Of a stretch of 64,000 bases of DNA, positions 1-8,653 are shown piece by piece. The stretch is from Bettongia penicillata ogilbyi (lineage: Eukaryota > Chordata > Mammalia > Diprotodontia > Potoroidae). The translations under genes and the position numbers were made by a program. How positions within the stretch are numbered: position 1 is the first letter of the stretch; each line of letters begins with the position of its first letter. The stretch lies in contig JAJHZJ010000043.1 in NCBI GenBank assembly GCA_023548195.1, positions 868,001-932,000 of the forward strand, read 5' to 3'. The notes below the pieces were generated by a model. The model was not told the origin of the DNA. It did not search any database and saw only the letters and a program-made list of their open reading frames with translations.

Positions 1-2811
1 CAGAAGGCTCACAGGTCAGGCACAGACAGTCCATATGAATATTTGGAGTGGAGATGGCGCTAGGTGTTTGCATCTCACATTTCTTTTGAGCTACTGTAAT
101 TCTGCTTTGCTCATACAGCACATGCCATGCGGGGTGATCTGTGCCAGTGCAATCAATTCCAAAGTTCTTCACAGAGACCTTGAGAATGTCCTTATATCAT
201 TTATTCTGACCTCCATGTCAGTGCCTATCTAGTGTGAATTCTCCATAAAACAGTCTTTTAGGCAGATATGTGTTTGGCATTCCAACAATGTGGCCATCCC
301 ATTGGAACTGCACTCTCCGAAGCATAGTTTGAATGCTTGGCAGTCCAGGTCAAGCAAGGATTTCAGTGTCTGGTTTCTTATCAGAATCTTCCTAAGACAG
401 TTTAAATGGAAGTGATTCAGTTTCCTGGCATGGCGCTGGTAGACTGTCCAGGTTTCACAGGCATACAACAATGAGGTCAGCACAACAGCTCCGCAGACCT
501 TCACTGTGGTAGTCAGTCTAATACCATACAGAGGCTAGACTGAGTGCACAATCACTTGTGAACAAAAAGTCACACAACTTCTCCCTCGACTTTAGTCTTA
601 GCTTGTAGCCATTTCAAGTTAAATAATTTACCACCAGTGTAGCTGACCTTGATGCCAAGTTCATCCTTATTAAAGGCATCTGACAACACTGTTGAAATCA
701 TCATGCAAAAAAGCATGGGAGCAAGTACAGAGCCTTGTTTCACTCCACTGGTGAGTGGGAAAGCGTGAGAGCATCACTCATTGTACAGAACCTGGCCAAG
801 CATGCTGTTGTGAAACTGGGGTAACATATTGATGAAGTTCTCTAGGCACTTACATTTTGATGCAATTTTCCATAAGCCCTCATGACTTACCGAATCAAAG
901 GCCTTGGTCACAGCTACAAATATTGCGTACTGCTCTATTCTGCTCCTGGCATTTCTCCTGGAGTCGTCAGGCAGCAAACAACATATTGATGGTTTCTAGG
1001 TCCTTTCTGAAGCCACACAGGCTCTCAGGTATATGCCCATCTTCCAGGTGAAGGATCAGCCTATTAAGGTGGACTCTAGCAAAAATCTTGCCAGCAATGA
1101 CTAAGAGAGAGACCCCCCTGTGACTGTCATGGGACAATTTACTTCCTTTACGATTATAGAAGTGGACAATGGAGGCATCCTTGAACTCCTGGGTTAGGGG
1201 AGAGGGGAAGGTAGCCTCCTCTTATGATATAACTCAGAAAATTCCAGTCAGCTTTTGTATGAGCAATGGTCCCCCTATCTTGTAAATCTCTGCTAGAATA
1301 GAATCAGCACCAGGTAATTTGCCACATGAAAGGAGCCTAATGGCTCTCAGAACCTCTTCTTCAGTTGGAAGTTCAGCTAAGGAGGGATTGACTTCAACCT
1401 GAGGTAAATGGTCAATGGCTTCAGCATTGATTGATGATGGTCTGTTGAGAACACAGTGGAAGTGTTCAGCCCATCTCTCTAGGATCACGTCATCATCACT
1501 AATCAATGTGGCTCCATCAGCACAGAGTAGTTGTGATGCACCATAGGTTTTGGGTCCATAAATATCTTTCAGGGAATCATAAAAGCTCTTTGGATTGTTA
1601 CTATCAGCATAAAACTGAATTTCATCTGCCTTCTTCCTGAGCCAGGAATCCTGCATCTCTCTGAGCTTTGCTTGTACTTTGGTTTTGATGGAATTAAATG
1701 CTGCCTTCTTAGAGGTGGATGAACTACCCTGCTGGTAAATCCTGTGGGATCCATGTTTTTTCACAGAACAGCTTCTGAATTTCCTTATCATTTTCATCAC
1801 CAGTCTTGGTGTTTGTGAGTGCTCTGACCCAGATGAGCAGATGCAGGGCCATACACCAAGACTCTGAAAACTGCCCACTCCTCTTCTGCTCCACTGTGGC
1901 CAACTGTGTTGGTTCAACTTTCCCTCCAAATTAGCCACAAACTGTTCTTGCTCAGAGAAGTTATCCACTCTGCTGACATGAATTCTTCTGGTAGTCATTT
2001 TGCCTTGGTGACACGGATTTTTTTGTTGAATGCAAATATTTAGCTTAGAGAGGACAAGTCTATGATCAGCCCTGCTCTGAACCACACATTGCCTTTGTCA
2101 CTCTCACATCTTGTCGTCTCTTCTTCTTACAATCACATAGTCTATTAAATGCCAACGTTTGCTGTGAGGGTGCATCCACGAAGTTTTATGTTTAGGTAAA
2201 TGGAAGACAGTGTTGGTGATGAGATCATGTGATGCACAAGTCTTCAGCAGTAAATGACCATGGCTGTTGCTGTTTCCACTCCTCCCTAGGACTCCTTGTC
2301 ATGTCCAGTAGTCTGAGCCTACTCTAGCACCAAAGTCACTTAGAATTATAAATTTGTCCTCTTTTAGCACACTGATGATAAGGATCTCCAGGTCTTCATA
2401 AAACTTTTCTTTGACTTCACCATGGTTCATCATGGTGGGGGCACAGGCACTGATGATGGTGGTGTAACATTTTCCTGAAAAGTGGCAATCGTATTTTCAT
2501 GAGTCTGTCATTCATTCCTTTGGCAGCCATATCAGTTTGTTGACTAGATGAGTTTTGATTCCAAAACCTACACCAGCTTCATGGTGCTCCCCTTCACTGT
2601 GGCCACTCCAGAAAATGTGTATCCAGCTCCAGCTTTAGTAAGCTGGCCCTCATTTGCCAGCCTTGTTTCACTCAGGGCTACTGTTGGGATGTGATAGCAG
2701 CTGAGTTCTCTCACAAGAGTTGCTCATCTTTCAGGTCTACTGGATTTTGTGTTGTCTCTAAGTGTGTACACATTCCATATGCCAATAGTGAGTGGAATCA
2801 TCTTTGCTGAA

Positions 2812-2814
<3 letters not shown>
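1..2814 (-). mobile_element. Degenerate RTE-clade non-LTR retrotransposon (LINE), 3' end cut by window edge
   Basis: Read on the minus strand, this block carries broken pieces of a LINE polyprotein in the expected order. An endonuclease region lies at about 2814-2100, with fragments such as WNVYTLRD and ALSETRLANEG. A linker and early reverse transcriptase region lies at about 2085-1234, an open frame of 283 codons containing KKADEIQFYAD and RWAEHFHCVLNRPSSIN. A reverse transcriptase core piece near 970-780 contains VTKAFDSVSHEGLWKI, and the C-terminal LLYACETWTVYQRHARK lies near 475-415. The fragments shift frame and contain stops, so this is a dead copy. I did not find the Tyr-Ala-Asp-Asp catalytic block between the core piece and the C-terminal piece. 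The 283-codon frame is a transposon remnant, not a host gene. Assignment to RTE rests on motif recognition only. Confidence 0.85.
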
Positions 2815-2842
<28 letters not shown>

Positions 2843-2843
2843 T
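2815..2843. repeat. (GT)n microsatellite
   Basis: An almost uninterrupted run of about 14 GT units lies next to the upstream end of the RTE endonuclease region. It is probably polymorphic in length. Confidence 0.95.
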
Positions 2844-2849
2844 TCAACC

Positions 2850-3570
2850 ACAGGATGGGATAAAGGGTAAGCAGGTCAGGATTAGGTTTGGTGAAACAGA
2901 CAATTTTTAGGGCACCTTTTCTTGCCCCTTCCTCATGCTATAAGCAGTGTTATCCTTCAGAAAGCTTGCTTAGACACCACCCAGGGGGCTGCCAAATCCC
3001 ACTACTGCTTCCAGTGAAAGGCTGGGCCACCTGTGTGCAAGGTTGTGCCTCCAGCTCCCAGCATATCTGTATCTGCTGCTTCATCACTTGCCTGTTGCCA
3101 AAGGACTTTGAGATATGTAAAAATGGTAAAACGTTATGGGTGGTATCTTTGATTTGTGCGCAAATTTGATTTAAGTGAGGCAGAGTTGCTTGAAAACATT
3201 GGCCTCACTCTCTCTTCCCGAGTCATTGAAATCCAGTGGCTGAACCTGAGATGGTCCAGGATGCACTGGATCACCCTGGTGTCTTTGATGTCTGACCAAG
3301 CTCTAAGCACTCCATAGCTCCTGCTTAAGCTGCCTTTATGGCTGATGGAAGGGATTGTTCTCATCCACCTATCCTACTGGGTGAAGTCTTCACATGCTTG
3401 AGGCAAGCATTCCTCTAAGTCATCAATGGGTTTGAGGTCTGTCACTCACCTCCAGTCTGGTTCAGCCCATCTGCTGAGACAGTTTACTGGGGTGTGGTTG
3501 CTGCACATGCACCAGCTTCTTGGAGACAGAGGTGAGAGTTGGGTGAATCAGGTGGACACTAAAGGTGGAA
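2850..3570 (-). mobile_element. Probable RTE-related 5' or non-autonomous sequence
   Basis: This non-coding block adjoins the 5' side of the RTE endonuclease fossil. It resembles the untranslated or SINE-like sequence that accompanies RTE copies in marsupial genomes, for example around the plus-strand words gaggcagagttgc and gttgttctcatccacc. I recognise it as repetitive by general similarity, not by protein motifs. It could be the 5' part of the same element or a separate insertion. Confidence 0.4.
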
Positions 3571-3585
3571 GGCAGCCCTCACGCT

Positions 3586-3608
3586 GGGGGTGGGGTGGGG
3601 TGGGGGGG
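3586..3608 (+). repeat. G-rich simple tract
   Basis: Four or more runs of four to seven guanines are separated by single thymines. The pattern could form a G-quadruplex on the + strand. There is no sign of a gene here. Confidence 0.85.
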
Positions 3609-3624
3609 CTGGTCTTCTCCAAAC

Positions 3625-3805
3625 ATCCTTGTACCCAATTATTCCTTTTACATAGCTAGACATTGGTCTATTTGTTTGCTTGTCTCCCCCTTAGATTGTG
3701 AACTCTCAGAGGGAATGTCTTTTGCCTCTTTTTTGCATTTCCCCCCATAGGCAGCGTTTGGCACACATAGAAAATGCCTTACAAAGTGTTTATGGAGTGA
3801 CTAAC
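3625..3805 (+). mobile_element. L2 LINE 3' end
   Basis: The block has the typical L2 3' signature. A cttagattgtgaactc-like segment is followed by gtcttttgcctcttttt, then a ggcacacatagaaaatgcc segment running toward the element's end. Confidence 0.7.
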
Positions 3806-3873
3806 TCCTCTTTGAGTCTGGCCATCCCAAGCATTCATCAGGTTACATTATCTATGGGCTAGTCCACACCTAT

Positions 3874-3900
3874 TCCCCACTCCCCCCCACCCCCCCACCA
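3874..3900. repeat. C-rich low-complexity tract
   Basis: Runs of four to eight cytosines are separated by single adenines or thymines. Confidence 0.85.
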
Positions 3901-4079
3901 AGAACAGCATGAGAGACTTAATAACAATGTTAATGGCTACCATTTATCTAGAGTAAGATTTGCCGAGAATCTTGCAAATAGTTATTTCATTTAATCTAAT
4001 GAAATACTTTGAGGAAATTTAGGCAAGGTACTAGTAAAAGCATTTTTAGATTTAAAGAAATCAGAGCATGGAAGGCAGA

Positions 4080-4560
4080 GCAACAATTGGCAAAGAACTC
4101 TAAACCAAAATAGACAATTTCAATGATGTGAAATTAAAAAGTTTGACACCAACAAAATCAATGCACCTCAGATGAGAAGGAAATAGACATCTGTGGAAAA
4201 GACATCTTTGCAAATACCTGTAAAAAGGGCTTGCTGTCCAAGATACATATGGACAAATGTCAAATATTAAAAAATGTAAATACAAATTTACTATGAATAG
4301 AACATAAAACAGAAATGTAAAACAGGCAGATACACATCCATATAGATACAAAGGTATACACACATGCGTATACACATGTTCATAAGTATATGTAGATGCC
4401 TGCATACACAAGTATGTATATGTCCAAGAGCTATCCCCAATGGATAAGGGGTCAACACTTCTTAGAAGAAGACGAGCCAACTTACTAATGACCACCAGAA
4501 GAGAAATCAGGGAAGTGGACACGAGTATAGCAGTGACATGGTCCATCAGACCCAGCGCAC
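4080..4560 (+). mobile_element. L1 LINE fragment, ORF2 C-terminal region
   Basis: The plus strand matches the marsupial L1 ORF2 pattern of a lysine/phenylalanine stretch followed by a segment equivalent to 'caccaacaaaatcaatgca' and 'gatacatatgg'. It is A-rich and frameshifted, and carries an ATAC/ATGT-rich insertion near 4320-4430. It is a dead fragment. Confidence 0.6.
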
Positions 4561-5975
4561 TGTCAGAGGACAGAAGCCGCTGTGGGTTGGTGGAGTGACC
4601 ACAGTGACCCACACCCTTCCACTTCCCCTCTGACCTCAAGATTCAGAAGACACATAGCTCCCTGATGCACAGACTGTTTCTGCAGGACTCAAAGTAACTG
4701 GGGTCAGTGGGGGAAGGGTTTTGAGGGCTGAGCTATGGAGAACCTAGAGGACCATGGACAGAGGCAGCAGGTAGGGTCTGGGGGCGGAGCAGAGTCAGGA
4801 GAAGGGCGCTGCTGATGGCGACCCCAGTCATACAAAGAGTCCCCAGGATCCAGAAAGGAGACTGAGCACCTCTTTTCCTTTAAGGCCAAGGTGGGGAACT
4901 ACGGGGGTGAGAAGCTGCAGGAAGGTAGAGGGGACTATTGTTTTAAGTGAGGCCTCCCTGGGAAAGGAATGTATTTGACAAGGACTGCGACAGAAAAACC
5001 CAAAGTGGCAATAAACTCATTTCAAAACACATGGGTTTCTCCTTATTCTCCCGAACCCAAAGTGGTAAAGATGAAAAAGGAGGAAATGGGGGAGGGGTGC
5101 AGGCAGCCAGGCCCACAAAAGCCCTAAACACCCCCAGGTCCTTGGAATAGCCCTATGATTTCCAACTCACCGCCCTTCTGAGCTGCAGTGTCCTCCTCTG
5201 GGTTCCCAAACGTGGTGCCTAGAACTGACCAGGCTGCTCCAGGGTCCCCATGCTACAGGGTGCCACTCAAGGGTCTGGTCTTATTCCTCTTCCCTGGGTG
5301 TTCCTGGCTGGAGGTCTTGTCCATGTCCCTCCCTTTCCTCCCCCCAAAATCATCTCCTCTCCTCAGAGACTTCCTCTGACCCCTCTGGTCACTTTTCTAG
5401 CTTCCAGGGCCTGCCTCCCCACTGCTCACAGGCTGACAGTTCACACCAGATTTCCCTATCTCCACTGTCTTCTCAATCCTTGGAGTCTCACTGCCCCTGT
5501 GGCTCTCCATGGCATGGGCGGAGCTGGGCTCCACCCTTCTCAGCCCTCTTTTGGGGGCCCTCCCCAGGCTGGTTCCTTTGGGGTCCATTTCCCTCCCCTA
5601 TCCCCCTGTCAGGGCAGGGTACAGAAGAAGGAAGGGAAGCACAGCTCAGGGGAAGAAGCCTGGGGGTGGAGGTCCGGGGACACCCTGGGGTAGGGGGCCT
5701 GCCCAGACTTTGCTGGTGAGCTCAGAAGGGGCAAGAAGGGTCCCAGGAGCTTCGGAGGCAACCTGGGAAGGACCCCCTCCCCAACTCCTGGCTCGGGTCA
5801 CATACAGAGTCTGCGGTCAGCAGGGCTCTGCTCACCTACCCAGTGAACCCCAGAAAACAGTCTCCACCCCACTCCTGGGACCCAGCACTGACCTCTCCCC
5901 TCCCCCTAGCTTCCCCACCCACCTCTGCCTCCGAGGTCACGTCGGCCCAGGGTTCAGGCCTCTGCCCTAGGTCTC
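4560..5975. other. Intergenic sequence, no gene or repeat recognised
   Basis: This is moderately GC-rich unique-looking sequence upstream of ATAD2B. Several open frames of 60-150 codons occur on both strands, but they overlap each other, are rich in Pro, Gly and Ser, and match no family I know. I treat them as chance frames. Confidence 0.5.
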
Positions 5976-6540
5976 CTCTCTCACCTGCTCGCGGCCGTGC
6001 GCGTCTGCACCGCCGGGTCGCCTGCCTAACTCTCCAACCTGGTCCTCCAGGCCTGACTTTGCCTCCTCCTCCTCTCCCTCTGGGTTCCGGGCTGGACGTG
6101 CACGAGCGCGCGCAGTCCCGACGGCGGGAGCGAGCCCGCGGGAGGCCCGGGCCAAGCCCCGCGGGGGAGGGACGGAGGCAGGGCACCCCCCGGGGAGCCG
6201 GGGGCGGGGCGAGGGAGGTGTCCCCCTCTGGGTTCCAGTCCCCGGGTTCCTGCCCGGCCCGCCTGAGGACTGCTCAGGCCTAGAGGAGCCTGGGGTGACC
6301 TTCGGGTCGCAGGCTCAGGCCAGTCCGGGCTTGGCTTCCAGCTCTGGGCAGGGCCGGGCCGGGAGAAAGGCCGGGAGGAGGGAGGCGGAGCCCATGAAAC
6401 TGACAGACCTGGAAACTGACCAGATTGGGGGCGGGGGCGGAGCAGAGGGAGGAACCGCGGATGCCCCGGCTGAGAGCCTGCACCCAGAGGGGCGGCCAGG
6501 ACAGGCGGGGGCGGTGGGGGGACAGAGCGGAGCTCGGGTG
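5975..6540. promoter_or_regulatory. CpG-rich patch, possible second CpG island about 2 kb upstream of ATAD2B
   Basis: CpG is dense between about 5980 and 6200, with words such as gctcgcggccgtgcgcgtc and cacgagcgcgcgcagtcc, and stays elevated to about 6540. GC-box-like ggggcgg words occur around 6200, 6380 and 6430. No coding exon is recognised on either strand. It could be an alternative promoter, an unmethylated enhancer-like island, or part of a divergent promoter. I infer regulatory function from base composition only. Confidence 0.5.
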
Positions 6541-6544
6541 TGTT

Positions 6545-7110
6545 CAGGTCGAGCTTCAATGTGTCTACTGGACATCTGGCTGGAGATGTCTGATGGGCAG
6601 TTGGGGAGGAGAGACTAGAGCTCTGCGGAGAAGTTGGGGCAGGACAGGGAGATCGGGCAGTCATCCACTCGGAGACGGTCATCAAATCCACGGAGCTGAG
6701 GAGATCCCCCAGGGAAGCGGTCTAGAGGGAGAAGAGGAGAGGAACAGGACAGAGCGCCGGGGGACCCCCATGGTTAGGCAGGGCAGACAGAGAGGGAGGA
6801 GAATGGGGGGTGGGAGTGGGATGTTCTGAACACCTCGAGGAAATCATGATGGATAGTGTCTGAGGCTGGAGAGGGGTGGAAGACAGTGAGGCAACTACGA
6901 TTGATGGTCACTCTTGGTGCAAGGATGAGGTTGGAAGCCCAAAGGTAAGCAGAGAGAGGGGGAGGAGCCTTCTCAAGGTTAGCCAGAAAAGGAACAGTAG
7001 CAGGGATGGAAGGAGTGATGGGGGAGATATGACTTGTCTGTAGGCAGTAGGAGACTGGGAGAGAGTGGGGATGATGGCAGTGGGAGGAGAGAGGAGCTGG
7101 GATTGGGGAG
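6545..7110 (-). mobile_element. L2-type LINE fragment, reverse transcriptase region
   Basis: The plus strand shows the marsupial L2 antisense pattern: ctactggacatctggctgg near 6565, then catcaaatccacggagctga near 6680, then cagagcgccgggggac near 6750. These are the reverse complement of the YADD-containing part of L2 ORF2. The L2 match is clear to about 6830 and uncertain beyond. Confidence 0.65.
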
Positions 7111-7950
7111 GCCCCATGTGTCCCTGGACTTGCCTAGCACTTAGTTGGCACTTAAAGCTTCACTGACTAGTGGAGGGACTAAGTCACTAAGGAAGGAGCT
7201 CCCTTTCTAATGGGAAGGGAGTGGGCCCTGGGGTGGTGGGGTTGGGCCAGTTGGGTTTGGAAGGGGAGTGGGTGGGTCTTTTGACACACTTTCTCCCTTT
7301 TTAGAAGTCAGATCAGAAGTGACTGGATTACTAACCCTCAGGCCAGGGTTTGGCTAGGGCAGGCCAAGAACTTGTCTTCAAAAAATGTTTTGATAATAAC
7401 ATTTCCACAGAATTGGTTTCCTTTGTAACCCTATGCGTTCCTTTTGTGCATTTAGAGACAGGGCTCTGAAAAGGGGTCCAAGCTTCTCCAGACTGCCTGA
7501 CCCAGAACAGTTAAGACCCCCTGTCCCAGAGAGTCCTTTGAGGCGTTGACCACGGTAAGGAAGGACCAGGAAGGACCCTGCACTCAGAACACTTCAATAA
7601 ATCTCTTGGCATGAGCTCTGGTTGTGGACTTGTTCCTTTCCCCTAGGGAGTCAGCAGAGGTCACGAGCCAATAAAGCAGAAGAAGCCTGCGCCCGACCCG
7701 GGAGCATCTCCAGCACAGGCTGGGGCCTCCTGGGGGGAGGCCCTTTTACACTGTTAGCTTGAGAACTTGCTTAGGGTCGGGCGCCCCACGGGGCAGACTC
7801 AGGCCGAGGGCTCTGCTGGGGTGGGGAAGGAGTCCCTCTCCCGGGCCTCAGGCTCCACACCTTTACCCCAAGCTGTCCAGCTTCCTCTGGCTGCTTCCTC
7901 CTGCCCCGGGCCCCGCCTTGGCCGCTGCCTCTCTCGCCTCTCTGGGAGGC
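7110..7950. other. Upstream flank of the ATAD2B promoter, no repeat recognised
   Basis: The stretch has mixed composition and becomes GC-rich toward 7700. I saw no coding exon on either strand. In human the neighbour UBXN2A lies head to head with ATAD2B, so a minus-strand first exon could lie here, but I could not identify one. Confidence 0.4.
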
Positions 7951-8265
7951 CTCGGGTTTGAGAGCTGTCAGCCTGGCCAGGCCGGGGCCTCCAACCACCA
8001 TAGAGACGAGCCGCTCCGGGCCTAGAGCGTCTCCGGGAAGGTGGGGGGAGGGGAGGCTCCGGCGCGCATGCACGGCTCTCACGACGCAGGCAGCGCGCAC
8101 GCACATTTTCTTCGCGCTATCTGTTGCGCGCGCAAGCCCGCCCGGACGCAGGCGCAGGCGCGCACGCAGGGCCGCCGCACGCCGTTACGCACGCACGCAC
8201 GCCCCCGGGGCCCCGTCCCGTCTTGTCCCGCGAGCGTCGGGAGCGCGCGCGCCAGAGAAAGGGGA

Positions 8266-8277
8266 GCGATGGCGGCT
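8266..8277 (+). promoter_or_regulatory. YY1-like motif overlapping an upstream ATG
   Basis: The core ATGGCGGC matches the classic YY1 site found just downstream of many CpG-island start sites. Its ATG is also the start of the uORF at 8269. Confidence 0.5.
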
Positions 8278-8304
8278 CCGCTGGGCCGCTCCCGAGGCCG
8301 CTGA
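8269..8304 (+). CDS. Upstream ORF in the ATAD2B 5' leader (11 codons plus stop)
   Basis: The ATG has guanine at -3 and +4, a strong initiation context. The frame encodes MAAPLGRSRGR and ends at TGA 118 bases before the ATAD2B ATG. If the transcript starts upstream of it, this uORF could lower translation of the main frame. Alternatively the ATG is only part of a YY1 site and transcription starts at or beyond it. The peptide matches nothing known to me. Confidence 0.4.
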   Translation: MAAPLGRSRGR

Positions 8305-8319
8305 CGAGGCGACGCCGCC

Positions 8320-8343
8320 GGGGCCGGGGCCGGGGCCGGGCCG
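8320..8343 (+). repeat. Short GGGGCC repeat in the 5' UTR
   Basis: Three perfect GGGGCC units are followed by a GGGCCGGGC tail. The tract lies about 80-100 bases upstream of the start codon, could fold as a G-quadruplex, and may be length-variable. Confidence 0.85.
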
Positions 8344-8422
8344 GGCTGGGGCCTGCGCTGCTGCCCAGTGCCCGAGGGCCCGAGCAGCGAGGCGAGCCGG
8401 GCCGGGCCGGGGCGGGGCGGCC

Positions 8423-8653
8423 ATGGTGAACACCCGGAAGAGCGCTCTGCGCCTCCTGGGCGGGAAGGCGGCCGGGCCCGGGGCCGGAGGGGCCGGCGGG
8501 GGGGCCGGCGGAGCAGCCGGGCCCGGAGGCGGGCACTTCATCTCGTCCCGCACGCGTTCCTCTAAAAGTCGCGCGACCGGGGCCAAAGCGGGCCCAGGGA
8601 CGGCGGCCGGAGCCGGAGCGGGCGCAGGAGGCGGGGACCTGGACGACCCACGG
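8423..8653 (+). CDS. ATAD2B: ATAD2B coding exon 1
   Basis: The exon encodes residues 1-77. The ATG at 8423 has a strong context (ggcggccATGG) and matches the known N-terminus MVNTRKS-LRLLG. The exon is extremely GC-rich; residues 15-37 and 57-71 are nearly all Gly, Ala and Pro. The conserved patch [13 protein letters not shown] lies between them. The donor is CGG|GTAAGAG at 8654, phase 0. Confidence 0.95.

Larger units (their letters stand above)
7950..8422 (+). promoter_or_regulatory. ATAD2B: ATAD2B CpG-island promoter and 5' UTR
   Basis: CpG density is very high from about 8040 into exon 1. There is no convincing TATA box. Visible elements include GC boxes (ggggcgg near 8410), an NRF1-like gcgcgcatgcacgg near 8060, and a YY1-like gcgatggcggc at 8267-8277. 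This fits a housekeeping CpG-island promoter with dispersed starts. The exact start site cannot be read from sequence. The island continues through exon 1 into the first few hundred bases of intron 1. Confidence 0.8.

Noticed and set aside
1234..2085. 283-codon minus-strand open frame as a host gene
   Set aside because: It encodes RTE linker and reverse transcriptase segments and sits among other broken RTE pieces, so it belongs to the transposon.
6026..6691. 221-codon minus-strand frame in the upstream CpG-rich patch
   Set aside because: It is Pro/Ser-rich chance coding in GC-rich DNA that partly overlaps L2, and it does not resemble UBXN2A or any other neighbour.
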